Shown here piece by piece: positions 27,930 to 38,086 of a stretch of 64,000 nt of DNA. Within the stretch, counting starts at the first letter, position 1. Each line of letters opens with the position of its first letter. The stretch is from Geomicrobium sp. JCM 19039. GTDB taxonomy: Bacteria > Bacillota > Bacilli > Bacillales > Marinococcaceae. Location of the stretch: assembly GCF_000698145.1 (NCBI RefSeq), contig NZ_BAXB01000002.1, positions 62,001 through 126,000 on the forward strand, in the 5' to 3' direction. Position numbers and translations under genes: made by a program. A model generated the notes under the pieces. The model ran no database searches and had not been told where the DNA came from. It worked only from the letters and a program-made list of their open reading frames with translations.

Positions 27930-29222
27930 TCTCATAGAAGAACTCGCCACTGTCGACCAATACCAATGGTATGGCAACGTAACCCGAGTTGTCGGTTTAA
28001 CGATTGAAGCTAGAGGTCCTCGAGCTGCAGTTGGAGAGATTTGTGAAATTAATCAAAATGACGGCTCGGTTGTATTAGCAGAAGTCGTTGGGTTTAAAGA
28101 AACGAATCTTTTGCTCATGCCTCTTTCCAAAACGAACCGTATTCAAACGGGTAGTCTTGTGAAAAATCGGAGAACACCACTTGAAGTTGCTGTTGGAAAT
28201 GACCTGATTGGCAAAGTCGTTGACGGTCTTGGTCACCCACTGAACGGTGAACGGTTGCCTCGAGGCTTGAAAAAGGTTGCAGTAGAACAACCGTCACCCA
28301 ACCCACTAACTCGTCCAAGAATTACAGAAACGATGCCGTTAGGCATTAAAGTGATTGATGGCTTGCTTACTGTTGGGGTGGGTCAACGAGTCGGCATCTT
28401 TGCCGGCAGTGGAGTCGGAAAGAGTACACTTCTTTCAATGATTACGAAGTCTTCAGCAGCCGATGTGAATGTGATTGCTTTAATTGGTGAACGAGGAAGA
28501 GAAGTTCGAGATTTTATTGAGAAAGAATTGGGCGAAGAGGGGATGAAGCGCTCGATCGTCGTCGCGGCAACTTCGGACCAGCCAGCGCTCGTCAGAATTA
28601 AAGGCGCGCAGACGGCGACGGCTATCGCTGAATATTTCAGAGACCAAGGGAAACACGTGAACTTAATGATGGATTCGGTCACACGCTTTGCGATGGCACA
28701 GCGAGAAGTTGGACTTGCAGCAGGGAACCTCCGACAACAAAAGGATACACACCTTCAGTATTCGCGATGCTGCCTCAGCTGTTGGAGCGATCAGGCACGA
28801 GTGTAAACGGTGCAATCACTGCTTTTTATACAGTTCTTGTTGATGGGGATGACCTGAATGAACCGATCACAGATGCCGTTCGTGGGATTTTAGATGGTCA
28901 TTTCATCTTGGATAGAAGTATCGCAAACCGAGGCCACTACCCAGCCATTGATGTATTAAAAAGCGTGAGTCGATTAATGAATGATATTACAGAAAAAGAC
29001 CACCAACAGGCAGCGCAAACCATTCGTGAACGAATGAGTGCCTATCGTGATACGGAAGACTTAATTAGTGTAGGGGCGTACAAAAAAGGACACGCCAGAT
29101 CGATTGACTTGGCGGTAGAGCTTCAACCAGAAATACAACGTTTTTTGAAACAGTCAACAGGAGAGCATGTTTCTTTAGAGCAAACGCGTGCATGGATGAA
29201 TGACATTGCCATAAAGGAGTGA
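27916..29222 (+). CDS. fliI: Flagellum-specific ATPase FliI (frame broken once)
   Basis: ATPase of the flagellar type III exporter, F1-beta-like. ATG 27916 lies within the end of fliH. Walker A is GIFAGSGVGKST (160-171), followed by VIALIGERGREVRDFIEKEL and MMDSVTRFAMAQREVGLAAG. The frame breaks at GGG 28723-28725; one added G restores LAAGEPPTTKGYTPSVFAML, a family-diagnostic stretch, and gives 435 aa (440 in B. subtilis). The remainder shows TVLVDGDDLNEPITDAVRGI and LDGHFILDR. Confidence 0.96.
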
Positions 29223-29229
29223 CCGGGTC

Positions 29230-29670
29230 GTGACCTTTCGGTTTAGGTTAGAGAAGTTGTTGCAAGTAAAAGAGAATGAAGCGAACGATTGCCAGGTGAA
29301 ATATAACGAAGCGGTCAAAAAATTCGAAACGGTCGGTTATGAACTGTACCACTGGCTCAAACAAAAAGAGACAACCAAACAAAAAGTCGATCAAAATGTG
29401 GTGGCGGGAACGACCATTGCCGCGCTACAAGAAGCAGAGCTAATGTCCAAACGGTTGGAGAAACAAATTCTCATTTGGCAACATGAAGCCGATGTATCCC
29501 GGCAACATATGGTCAAAATGAAACAAGCGTGGCAAGCAGCAAACACCGAACTGAAAAAGCTTGAAAAAATGAAAGGAAAAAACAAGGAACGTGAGCGAGA
29601 AGAACAAAACCGTCTTGAGCAAATGCAATTGGATGAAACGGCGGTCTTGCAATTCATTCGAGCAGAGTAG
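29230..29670 (+). CDS. fliJ: Flagellar export chaperone FliJ
   Basis: FliJ is the coiled-coil stalk that couples FliI to the export gate. 146 aa, almost wholly helical and charged (FRFRLEKLLQVKENEANDCQ onward). The start is GTG 29230, preceded by AAAGGAGTGA. Position between fliI and ylxF is as in Bacillus. Confidence 0.93.
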   Translation: MTFRFRLEKLLQVKENEANDCQVKYNEAVKKFETVGYELYHWLKQKETTKQKVDQNVVAGTTIAALQEAELMSKRLEKQILIWQHEADVSRQHMVKMKQAWQAANTELKKLEKMKGKNKEREREEQNRLEQMQLDETAVLQFIRAE

Positions 29671-29679
29671 GGGGAGGCT

Positions 29680-30213
29680 ATGAAGAAAAAATCAAAAGAC
29701 AAGCACTCCTCGTGGAGCGGCAAACAGTTTCTGCTGTTTGTCATACTTATCCCTGGTATTGTGCTCGCAACGATCTTGGCTGTTGTATTTTATGTATTGG
29801 ATTTCAATCCATTGGATACGTTCACGGCTGATTCTGAGGAAGAATTGCTCATTCGTGAAGAAGAGTCATCAAGTTCTGCAGATGTAGATGTGCTAGAACA
29901 GCAACTGCTCGCTGCTGAGCAAACGATCGAGGCCCTTGAAGAAGAACTTGAACAATATGAAATTGATGCTGCGTTTGAGGGAGGACAGCCACCAGAAGAA
30001 GATGCTGTTGACGAAGAACTCGCGCGTATTGCAAGAATCTATGAAAACATGAATCCTCGAAGAGCGGCAGATATTATGAGTGAGCTGAGTGGTGAGGAAA
30101 TCGTCACCCACATGACAGAAATGAACGATCAATCCCGCTCAGGCATCTTGCAAAACATGGAAGCTGAGCTTGCAGCAGAAGTGATGACGATGCTAAGCGA
30201 CCAAGACGATTGA
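29680..30213 (+). CDS. ylxF: YlxF, MotE-like protein with MgtE intracellular N-domain
   Basis: 177 aa: a single membrane helix near residues 17-40 (FLLFVILIPGIVLATILAVV), an acidic coiled-coil linker rich in Glu, then a small helical domain with YENMNPRRAADIMSELSGEE and SGILQNMEAELAAEVMTMLS, the repeated pattern of the MgtE N-terminal (CBS-adjacent) domain found in MotE. In the fla operon this protein is thought to act as a stator or rod chaperone; its exact role in Bacillus is not settled. Confidence 0.88.
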   Translation: MKKKSKDKHSSWSGKQFLLFVILIPGIVLATILAVVFYVLDFNPLDTFTADSEEELLIREEESSSSADVDVLEQQLLAAEQTIEALEEELEQYEIDAAFEGGQPPEEDAVDEELARIARIYENMNPRRAADIMSELSGEEIVTHMTEMNDQSRSGILQNMEAELAAEVMTMLSDQDD

Positions 30214-30219
30214 AAGGAG

Positions 30220-31425
30220 GTGAACCGACTGATTACGACAGGATTTTCAAGTTTGTTTACAGATAAGCTATTCCCGGAAAAGGATTCGCTAAAACCGGTT
30301 TTCGCTCAAGGAACAAAAGACAATTCATCAGCACCTGCATTCGCACAGCTGTTAGAAACGCTGAACAGGACACGAGAAGAAGAAATATCCGACACTGACA
30401 CCCAAGAAGAAACCGTACTCGATACATTGTTATTACGAATTGCCGAATGGTTGACCTCACGCGAAGACGAGCCAGGAGAACGATCACAGCAAGTACAAGT
30501 TGAGGTTGTTGAAGCGCGTAACGAGCTAGAAACGGAGCGAGTGCATGAAGAAACCGACCTCCGGTTAGCTCATATTGAATCGCTAATCCAAGATCTAGTC
30601 CATGAACCGAGTTTGAGGGAAATCGCCTCTTCTTTGCAAAAAGTTCAGGTTGCGATCGACACATTACGAAGGCAAGACATATCGTCAACCGAGCAACTCG
30701 GTCGTTTGCAAACGCTCGTTCAGCGTATCATTGATCAACAAACAACATCTTCACCCGTTTTCAAAGAACCGACCGTGAAGAAGATTGAAGCCGTTATTGA
30801 ACGTGTAGAGCGACTGGAAACGGATCAAAAACGCAGCCAACCGATCGAACGACCGGCACCCGTTTTGTTGGACGACCGTTTTATGAACAGTGCGTCACGG
30901 GTTGAATTTACGCCGTATTACGCGATGAGAGCGTTAGGCGCAGGGGAGCAGCTTCAAATTCATATCGGAACAGAAGATACAAAGCACCGACAAGAGGTAC
31001 AGTTCCAACGGCAACTCCATTTTGTTCTCAATCGAGCACAGTTTCAACATGTTGGCGGAAAAGAGACACTCACCATTCGCCTTCATCCAGAACATTTAGG
31101 GAAGCTTCATATTGAGCTTGTCCGAACGAATGGTGTTATGGAAGCGCGTTTACTAACCGCTTCGGCAACCGCTCGAGAACTCATTGAAACACAGCTGCCT
31201 CAGCTCAGAAACGCTTTCCACCAACAACATATACAAGTCGAACGAGTAACCGTGGATGACATTGAGCAAAAACTTGATGGCGAGCAAGCGGAGCGGGACC
31301 GAGAAGACGATGAAACGGCACAATATGAAGAACCAGTGTCTGATGAACAAACGGACTTCCCTTCGTTCCAAGAGTGGCTAGCACAAACCATTGAAAAAGA
31401 AGAGGAGGAGAGCAAAACGCTATGA
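30220..31425 (+). CDS. fliK: Flagellar hook-length control protein FliK
   Basis: FliK measures hook length and flips export specificity through FlhB. Up to 401 aa. A long low-complexity Gln/Glu/Arg-rich region is followed by the conserved C-terminal domain with FVLNRAQFQHVGGKETLTIR, LHPEHLGKLHIELVRTNGVM and the IETQLPQLRNAFHQQHIQVE helix. The start is uncertain: GTG 30220 overlaps the strong AAAGGAGG site, so initiation at the in-frame CTG 30229 (8 nt spacing) or ATT 30232 would fit better. Shares ATGA with flgD. Confidence 0.9.
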   Translation: MNRLITTGFSSLFTDKLFPEKDSLKPVFAQGTKDNSSAPAFAQLLETLNRTREEEISDTDTQEETVLDTLLLRIAEWLTSREDEPGERSQQVQVEVVEARNELETERVHEETDLRLAHIESLIQDLVHEPSLREIASSLQKVQVAIDTLRRQDISSTEQLGRLQTLVQRIIDQQTTSSPVFKEPTVKKIEAVIERVERLETDQKRSQPIERPAPVLLDDRFMNSASRVEFTPYYAMRALGAGEQLQIHIGTEDTKHRQEVQFQRQLHFVLNRAQFQHVGGKETLTIRLHPEHLGKLHIELVRTNGVMEARLLTASATARELIETQLPQLRNAFHQQHIQVERVTVDDIEQKLDGEQAERDREDDETAQYEEPVSDEQTDFPSFQEWLAQTIEKEEEESKTL

Positions 31426-31910
31426 ACGTGAACTTTCAAACCGCCGCGGCAGGCGAGCGTAATCAAGTGAACGGGGTACCGGTTGCAAAACCCGAAGATA
31501 CGATTCTTGGAAAAGATGACTTCTTGAAACTTTTAATTCATCAACTGCAAAACCAAGATCCACTAGACCCGATGGACGATCGGGAATTCATCGCACAAAT
31601 GGCTCAGTTTTCTTCCCTTGAACAGTTGACGAACATGAACGCCAACATTCAACAGTTTACTCAGCAACAAGAACATACTTCACTCGTACAGCTAAGTGGG
31701 CTTATCGGAAAACAAGTGAACTGGTACCGAATTATCGAAGATGATAACGGCTTTGAAGAACGTCACTATAGTGAAAATGAAGTCACTGCAGTACGAAGAA
31801 ATGAATCAGGGGAACTGCAAGTTCAGCTCGATACCGGTCGCTGGGTGGACAGCCGACAATTAACCGAAGTAGCTTTGAAAAGCGAACCATCAGAAGGTGA
31901 TGACGAATAA
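31422..31910 (+). CDS. flgD: Flagellar hook capping protein FlgD
   Basis: FlgD caps the growing hook and is lost on completion. 162 aa. The family signature ILGKDDFLKLLIHQLQNQDP, DPMDDREFIAQMAQFSSLEQ is at residues about 28-68, followed by a small beta domain (LIGKQVNWYRI). Overlaps fliK by ATGA and abuts the next gene. Confidence 0.95.
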   Translation: MNVNFQTAAAGERNQVNGVPVAKPEDTILGKDDFLKLLIHQLQNQDPLDPMDDREFIAQMAQFSSLEQLTNMNANIQQFTQQQEHTSLVQLSGLIGKQVNWYRIIEDDNGFEERHYSENEVTAVRRNESGELQVQLDTGRWVDSRQLTEVALKSEPSEGDDE

Positions 31911-32297
31911 ATGCACATTCCTTATCAACCTTTAGCTGCCGTGCAAACGGCCCATCCACCTACGAAAAACAGTGTAAAAACCGCTCAATCGAATACCGGA
32001 TCATTTCAAGAAGCATTACAGGCGGCCACAACGAAAGAACCTCTAAAACTTAGTAAACATGCTGAAATGCGCATGAAAGAACGACAAATTCATATGTCCG
32101 AAGAACAATGGATACGGGTAACAGAAAAAGTGCAAGAAGCGAAAGCGAAAGGTATTTCACAGCCTCTCGTGCTCACAAACGATGCTGCCCTCGTCGTAAG
32201 TGCCCAAAATGAAACGGTCGTAACCGTGCTCTCAGAACGAGAAGCAACCGACAAGATCTTCACGAACATTGACGGTACGATTGTACTCAAGCCATAA
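31911..32297 (+). CDS. TIGR02530-type flagellar operon protein
   Basis: 128 aa, directly after flgD with no gap. The core LKLSKHAEMRMKERQIHMSE followed by KAKGISQPLVLTNDAALVVS and an IFTNIDGTIVL end is the pattern of the small flagellar operon protein family annotated as TIGR02530. It is present in many Bacilli between flgD and flgE; its function is not established. Confidence 0.8.
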   Translation: MHIPYQPLAAVQTAHPPTKNSVKTAQSNTGSFQEALQAATTKEPLKLSKHAEMRMKERQIHMSEEQWIRVTEKVQEAKAKGISQPLVLTNDAALVVSAQNETVVTVLSEREATDKIFTNIDGTIVLKP

Positions 32298-32371
32298 CAG
32301 CTGGACCGATAAGGAAGCTGTCCGTTCGCCGACTGACTGACGCGAACGACCCACTATAAGGAGGAATACAG

Positions 32372-33184
32372 ATGATTAGAAGTATGTATTCAGGCGTAAC
32401 CGGATTGCAAAACCACCAACAAAAACTCGACGTAATCGGCAACAACATCGCCAACGTCAACACATTCGGATTTAAAAAAGGGCGTTACACATTCCAAGAT
32501 ATGCTCAGCCAAACCGTGCAAGGAGCGAGTGGTTCTGCAGGAGATTTAGGTGGGACAAACCCGAGACAAATTGGCCTCGGTGTACAGACTGGCTCCATCG
32601 ATACGATTCATACCCAAGGAGCGTTGCAACCGACGGGGCGTGAGTTGGATTTAGGCATTGCAGGGGATGGGTATTTTCGGGTAGGTCCTCAAACAGATGC
32701 TACTGATGCAAATACGTTATATACGAGAGCGGGTAATTTTTACCTTGATGAAGAAGGGTACATTGTAAATTCAAATGGACATTATTTATTAGGGGAAGAC
32801 GGTAACGGTATAAGTATTCCAACCGACGCAGAAAGTTTTAGCATTGGTTCTGATGGTGGTGTGTATGTTGTAGGTGGTACTGGTATTGGAGAAGATGGTC
32901 TTGCTGGTACGATCCAACTCGCCACCTTCCCGAACCCTGAAGGACTTGAAAAAGTCGGCGGCAATTTATATCGTCAATCACCAAACTCAGGAGAGCCTGG
33001 TGATCCAGTTACCCCTGGTGAGGGAGGCTCCGGCACTCTCGTTGCTGGCGCACTGGAAATGTCAAATGTTGACCTATCTGAAGAATTTGTGGAGATGATT
33101 ACCGCTCAGCGTGGGTTGCAAGCGAACTCGAGAATCATTACGACGTCCGATGAAGTGTTACAAGAGCTCTTGAACTTGAAATAA
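32372..33184 (+). CDS. flgE: Flagellar hook protein FlgE
   Basis: Main hook subunit. 270 aa, close to the short B. subtilis FlgE (264 aa). N-terminal D0 segment MIRSMYSGVTGLQNHQQKLD and VIGNNIANVNTFGFKKGRYT, central LDLGIAGDGYFRV, and the C-terminal MSNVDLSEEFVEMITAQRGL and QANSRIITTSDEVLQELLNL are diagnostic. TATAAGGAGG precedes the ATG. Confidence 0.96.
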   Translation: MIRSMYSGVTGLQNHQQKLDVIGNNIANVNTFGFKKGRYTFQDMLSQTVQGASGSAGDLGGTNPRQIGLGVQTGSIDTIHTQGALQPTGRELDLGIAGDGYFRVGPQTDATDANTLYTRAGNFYLDEEGYIVNSNGHYLLGEDGNGISIPTDAESFSIGSDGGVYVVGGTGIGEDGLAGTIQLATFPNPEGLEKVGGNLYRQSPNSGEPGDPVTPGEGGSGTLVAGALEMSNVDLSEEFVEMITAQRGLQANSRIITTSDEVLQELLNLK

Positions 33185-33233
33185 TTGATTAGGGAGGCGC
33201 GGGCCGGGGTGGACCTGGCTCGCATACGTACAT

Positions 33234-33449
33234 ATGATTCGATTACTCCGGTTAGATGAAACGGTATTTTACTTGAGCTTCATGCAAATTGAAACGGTGG
33301 AAAGTTTACCTGACACGACGCTCACACTGACGAACAATCGTAAGCTTGTTGTAAGAAATACATTGGACGATGTAATTGAACAGATTGAGACCAAGTATGA
33401 GACGTTCGGTATTGTCGTGAAAAGTAGGCCGAAGGAGGAAGCCGAATGA
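33234..33449 (+). CDS. swrD: FlbD/SwrD family flagellar power protein
   Basis: 71-aa FlbD-family protein; in B. subtilis SwrD (YlzI) raises flagellar power for swarming. The pattern IETVESLPDTTLTLTNNRKL and VVRNTLDDVIEQI is diagnostic. The ribosome-binding site is unclear in the GC-rich leader before ATG 33234. Its stop overlaps the fliL start (ATGA). Confidence 0.88.
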   Translation: MIRLLRLDETVFYLSFMQIETVESLPDTTLTLTNNRKLVVRNTLDDVIEQIETKYETFGIVVKSRPKEEAE

Positions 33450-33871
33450 AGAAGTTTGTGCTTATAATGTCTGGTATTACACTTAGCGTTGCCTCGTGAC
33501 GGCTTCAATATGGTTTTTAGGCATCACGGGTGAAGAACAAGCCGAAGGTTCGGAACAACCGAGCATTGACGAAGTGATTCATCGTTCTTGGGACACCGAC
33601 CAGCTGACAACGAACCTTGGCAGTGACCATATAATCCGTGCGTCATTTCGAATTGAGACCGACGATCCAGACACACGAATGAACGTAGAGATGCGTGATT
33701 TTCAGATTAAAAACTTGATTATTCATCGGCTCGCGGAACAAAGTGCAGATGAGCTTCGCAGTTCAGAAGGGCTAAGAGAGCTAGAAGAAAACGCTTCGAA
33801 CCGACATTAACGAACTGCTTGAGAGTGGTACGGTAGTCGAAGTGTACACGACGGAACGAGTGATTCAGTAA
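33446..33871 (+). CDS. fliL: Flagellar basal body protein FliL (frame broken twice)
   Basis: Single-pass protein around the stator. ATG 33446 overlaps the swrD stop with GAAGGAGG upstream. The N-terminal helix MKKFVLIMSGITLSVAL continues into VTASIWFLGITGEE once a C is restored at about 33492 (CCC read as CC). A second break in the A-run at about 33790 hides the true C-terminus, which reads KTLRTDINELLESGTVVEVY and TTERVIQ before TAA at 33871, a classical FliL ending. Net restored length about 142 aa (140 in B. subtilis). Confidence 0.9.
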
Positions 33872-33885
33872 AAGAGGTGAGTGTC

Positions 33886-34876
33886 ATGGCAGATGTATTG
33901 TCACAAGGGGAGATTGATGCGCTTTTGTCCGCACTCTCGACCGGAGAGATGGATGCAGAAGAACTGTTAAGAGAAGATGCGGCAAAGCGCATTTATACAT
34001 ACGATTTCAAACGGGCGGTCCGATTTTCAAAAGATCAAGTGCGTTCGTTAACGCGCATTCACGAAAACTTTGCCCGGTTATTAACGACTGCGTTTTCTGC
34101 GCAGCTTCGAACCTATGTGCAAATTAATGTGACGTCTGTCGACCAACTTCCGTATGAGGAGTTTATTCGCTCCATTCCGTCAGTAACGTTATTGAACATC
34201 TTTGACGTTTCGCCACTTGACGGTCGGTTTCTCATCGAGGTAAACCCAAACATTGCTTATGCGATGGTGGACCGTATTCTAGGCGGGTCGGGTGCTGGAA
34301 TGAATAAAATTGAAAACCTGACTGAAATTGAAAAAAGATGCTATCGCAAACGTTTCATTATATGTTAGATAGTTTCCAGCAAGCATGGCAATCGGTCATT
34401 GATTTGGATCCGGTCATGGATGATTTAGAAGTGAACCCGCAATTTGTGCAATTGCTCAGTCCGAATGAAACGGTAGTCGTCATTAGTTTATCAACGACGA
34501 TCAATGAGACATCAGGATGATTAACGTCTGCCTCCCGTATGTCGTGCTTGAGGAGCTATTGCCGAAGTTGTCTGCGCACTATTGGATGCAATCGCCGAAC
34601 AAAGAACGCAATGAACGAGAAGAGGGGAATTTGAAGCGCTCGGTACATAAAGCTGACCTGTTAATCCAAACGATCCTTGGAACGTCAACATTAACGGTAG
34701 AAGAGCTTATGTACTTAAAAGCTGGAGATGTTTTGGAACTAGGCCAAAGTGTTCATGACCCACTTGTGACAAATGTCGGAGAAAAACCTAAATATTATGT
34801 ACAGCCTGGACGAAAAAAACAAAGAATAGCTGTACAAGTGAGAGAAGAGATAAAGGAGGATGTCGACGATGAATGA
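33886..34876 (+). CDS. fliM: Flagellar motor switch protein FliM (frame broken twice)
   Basis: C-ring protein that binds CheY-P through its N-terminal SQGEIDALLSAL peptide (residues 6-17). ATG 33886 has GAGGTGA six bases upstream. The middle CheC-like domain shows FDVSPLDGRFLIEVNPNIAY and ILGGSGAGMNK. Breaks at 34334 (AGATGC, one G missing; restored EKRMLSQTFHYML) and 34518 (one G missing; restored NETSGMINVCLPYVVLEE) split it. The restored length is 330 aa (332 in B. subtilis). The C-terminal domain (LKAGDVLELGQSVHDPLV) is intact. Confidence 0.95.
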
Positions 34877-36081
34877 TGAGCCGCTCTCTCAAGAGGAGAT
34901 TAACCAGCTGTTGCAAGGTCTCGAAGATGAAGCAGAAGCCGAACGAACTGAAAAGACAGACGACGGCTATCCGCCTGCACCAACACGAGCGACGACCGAT
35001 ATCCAACAATTTCTAACGGAAATTGAAAAAGATGCGATTGGTGAAATTGGCAATATTTCTTTTGGAACGGCGGCAACAACGCTTTCTCAGCTGCTGAACC
35101 AAAAAGTGTCGATTACAACGCCAGTTGTGCAAGCGGTCAAATCAGATTTATTGCAAGAGGAGTTCCCTGCTCCCCACGTATCGGTACACGTCCAATATAA
35201 AGAAGGGTTTGAAGGGACGAACGTGCTCGTCATTAAAGAGAAAGATGCACAAATCATCGCGGACCTCATGCTTGGTGGCGACGGTACTGAACCGTCAAAC
35301 GAGCTCGGGGAAATGCACATTAGTGCCGTGCAAGAAGCGATGAATCAGATGATGGGTAGTTCGTCAACGTCATTGTCTACGATTTTTAATACGAGAGTGG
35401 ACATTTCTCCTCCTGGCATTACGATGTTGGATGTTGAGGCGGGAGACGGCATCGAACAGCTTCCGAATGAAGCGACGCTCATTAAGATTTCTTTTCGTTT
35501 AAAGATTGGTGAGTTGATCGACTCCATCATCATGCAACTGGTGACGGTAGAGTTTGCAAAAGAAATGGTCGAGCTACTCATGAACTGGCGATAACGCAGG
35601 GGCAATGGAAGCGCCAGCGATGCCGGTAGAAGAGAAAACGGTTGAGCATCCCCCTCAGCCGGAGCCCACCCGACCCGCTCAGAAAACAGCAGTCCCGCCC
35701 TCAATTCCATCAGCTAACGAGCATAAAGCACGTTTGCATGAAGAGTTCGCGATGGATGACAGAGAAGTACAACCTGCTCAATTTGCGAGCTTTGAAGAAG
35801 AGCCGCTCACGAGAAGTCAGTCCCGCAACTTGAACATGCTAATGGATATTCCCCTTGATGTCACGGTCGAGCTCGGCCGCACGAGACGGTCGATCAAGGA
35901 TATTTTAAGCTTTACTCAAGGATCAATTATTGAGCTGGATAAGCTGGCAGGTGAGCCGGTTGACATTATGGTGAATCACCGTCTTGTCGCTAAAGGCGAA
36001 GTCGTCGTCATTGACGAGAATTTCGGTGTGCGTGTGACCGATATCGTCAGCCAAGCCGAGCGTTTAGAAAACCTAAAATAA
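34869..36081 (+). CDS. fliY: Flagellar motor switch phosphatase FliY (frame broken once)
   Basis: Gram-positive C-ring protein combining a CheC-type CheY-P phosphatase with a FliN domain. The N-terminal [13 protein letters not shown] resembles the FliM CheY-binding peptide. Both phosphatase half-sites are present: [20 protein letters not shown] and [21 protein letters not shown] break near 35587 (MNWR stop) leads into a Pro-rich linker ([12 protein letters not shown]) and the FliN domain [40 protein letters not shown]. Restored length about 404 aa. As cheC is missing from this operon, FliY may be the local CheY-P phosphatase. Confidence 0.93.
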
Positions 36082-36101
36082 ACAGAGAAGAGGCGGAGTT
36101 C

Positions 36102-36467
36102 ATGACAAGCCGTGTATTAATTGTTGATGATGCTTCATTTATGAGAATGATGATTCGGGATATTTTGGAAAAGCACAACTTTGTCGTTGCAGGGGAAGCA
36201 GAAAACGGAAAAGATGCCATCGAAAAGTATAAAGAGACAGAACCGACGTTTGTGACAATGGACATTACGATGCCAGAAATGGACGGCATCGAAGCATTAA
36301 AAGAAATCCGTGCGTTTGACCCTGAGGCGAAAGTGATTATGTGTTCGGCGATGGGACAACAAGCGATGGTTTTGGATGCCATCAAAGCTGGGGCAAAAGA
36401 TTTTGTCGTCAAACCATTTCAAGCGGACCGCGTCATTGATGCAGTAAATAAAACACTCGGTCAGTAA
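36102..36467 (+). CDS. cheY: Chemotaxis response regulator CheY
   Basis: Single receiver domain, 121 aa. Acid pocket Asp9/Asp10, phospho-acceptor Asp54 in VTMDITMPEMDG, Ser82 in CSAMG and Lys104 in VVKPF are all in place. In Bacillus CheY-P binds FliM to promote smooth swimming. The position between fliY and fliZ is standard. Its kinase gene cheA is not found downstream in this operon. Confidence 0.98.
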   Translation: MTSRVLIVDDASFMRMMIRDILEKHNFVVAGEAENGKDAIEKYKETEPTFVTMDITMPEMDGIEALKEIRAFDPEAKVIMCSAMGQQAMVLDAIKAGAKDFVVKPFQADRVIDAVNKTLGQ

Positions 36468-36479
36468 GGGGACATGGGG

Positions 36480-37108
36480 ATGAGGATGATCAAACCATGG
36501 ACGCAATCGTTTTTGCCATGTGTAGTCTTTTGTTATTCCCTGCACCTCATGCGTTTGCGGATCAATCAGTAGCAGATACACTTCAGAACAATGAAGGGGT
36601 GGGGGAAGTCGAAAGTACCCCCGTTGTTCCTGAAGAAGAACAAATTCAAGTCGGTGGGAGCGCAGCTGCTGAGGAAAGTATGTGGAGCGTGTTGTTTAAA
36701 CTCGGGCTCGCACTCACTGCCGTACTTCTCATTATGTACGTATTGCTTAAAATGCTCGGGCGTAAAAGCCACCATGTGCAATCCAGTGGCATGTTACAAA
36801 ACCTAGGGGGCATTCAACTCGGGCAACAAAAGTCTGTTCAAGTGATACGAGTCGGTGATCGTTTCTTTATTGTTGGTGTTGGGGATTCCATTCAACTTCT
36901 CGATGAGATTCGTGACGAAGCCGAAATCCAACAGCTCGTAGAAAAAGCAGGTCAAACCCATAGCGCTCCTGACTTCATGACGCATGCGAAATCGTTTCTG
37001 CAAAAACAAGCGAAAAGGGATGAAACGGTGCAATCGCTTGAGCGAAAGCTCGGTCAAACAAAGAGCGCCAAAAGATCTTCGGTTGATTCGTTGGGGATCG
37101 GCAAATGA
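36480..37108 (+). CDS. fliZ: Flagellar biosynthetic protein FliZ/FliO (frame broken near the start)
   Basis: FliO-type accessory of the export gate. Translation from ATG 36480 (after AAGGGGA) runs MRMIKPWTQSF, then one missing T in the T-run 36510-36514 disrupts the frame; repaired, it continues FAMCSLLLFPAPHAFADQ, a signal peptide with an AFA cleavage motif. From ATG 36497 alone the positive N-terminus would be lost. The body has a membrane helix (about SVLFKLGLALTAVLLIMYVL) and the FliO domain LGGIQLGQQKSVQVIRVGDR. About 209 aa. Confidence 0.88.
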
Positions 37109-37794
37109 GCATTGTCATTACGGCAATTCCAGGTGTTGATGTAGGCAATTTGCTCAGTGACGATCCTCAAGATGTCGCGATGACGGTCCGGCTCGTATTG
37201 TTGCTCACGGTGCTCACGCTTGCACCTGCATTCCTTATTCTAATGACGTGTTTTACACGAATCATTGTTGTCTTAGGTTTCGTCCGGATGGGACTTGCTA
37301 CGCAACAGATGCCACCGACCCAAGTGTTAATCGGGTTGGCACTATTTTTGACGTTTTTCATTATGGGTCCTGTGCTTTTAGAGATTAACGAAGAGGCCGT
37401 CACACCATTTCTAGAAGGTGAAATTGATCAAGAAGAAGCGTTTGAGCTTGCGGCCGCACCGATAAAATCGTTCATGGCTGAACATACGCGGGAGAAGGAT
37501 TTAGCTTTATTTATAGGCTATGCCGAAATGGAAGCCCCGGAAACGCTTGATGATATTCCGTTAACGGCACTCGTTCCGGCCTTTGCCATTAGTGAACTGC
37601 AGACCGCATTTCAAATCGGTTTTCTCATCTTTATTCCATTTCTCGTCATTGACATGATTATCGCTAGTGTACTCATGTCCATGGGGATGATGATGCTTCC
37701 ACCGGTCATGATTTCCTTGCCATTTAAAGTGTTGTTGTTCGTGCTTGTGGATGGTTGGTATTTGGTCGTGCAGTCGCTCTTGATTAGCTTCTAG
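37105..37794 (+). CDS. fliP: Flagellar export gate protein FliP
   Basis: Core of the FliPQR export channel. 229 aa, intact. A short N-terminal periplasmic piece, then helices and the diagnostic LVLLLTVLTLAPAFLILMTC, FTRIIVVLGFVRMGLATQQM, PPTQVLIGLALFLTFFIMGP and VPAFAISELQTAFQIGFLIF. Overlaps fliZ by ATGA. Confidence 0.98.
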   Translation: MSIVITAIPGVDVGNLLSDDPQDVAMTVRLVLLLTVLTLAPAFLILMTCFTRIIVVLGFVRMGLATQQMPPTQVLIGLALFLTFFIMGPVLLEINEEAVTPFLEGEIDQEEAFELAAAPIKSFMAEHTREKDLALFIGYAEMEAPETLDDIPLTALVPAFAISELQTAFQIGFLIFIPFLVIDMIIASVLMSMGMMMLPPVMISLPFKVLLFVLVDGWYLVVQSLLISF

Positions 37795-37812
37795 TAGAAA
37801 GGAACGATCCGT

Positions 37813-38082
37813 ATGTCACATGAAACGGTGTTAAGCCTTGCCGAGCGCAGTGTGATGGTCATTATAATCATTGCAGGTCCGCTGCTCATCCTTGCGCTCG
37901 TCATTGGGCTTGCGGTAGCGGTATTTCAGGCGACGACACAAATACAAGAGCAAACTCTTGCATTCATACCCAAAATTCTTGGTGTGTTAGCCGGAATTGT
38001 CGTATTCGGGGCGTGGATGTTAAATGAGCTCATATTCTTTACTGAACAGTTGTATACAAACTTACATAACTTTATAGGATGA
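37813..38082 (+). CDS. fliQ: Flagellar export gate protein FliQ
   Basis: 89 aa, two transmembrane helices. GPLLILALVIGLAVAVFQAT, TQIQEQTLAFIPKILGVL is the family signature. Preceded by GAAAGGAACG and followed five bases later by fliR. Confidence 0.97.
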   Translation: MSHETVLSLAERSVMVIIIIAGPLLILALVIGLAVAVFQATTQIQEQTLAFIPKILGVLAGIVVFGAWMLNELIFFTEQLYTNLHNFIG

Positions 38083-38086
38083 TCCG

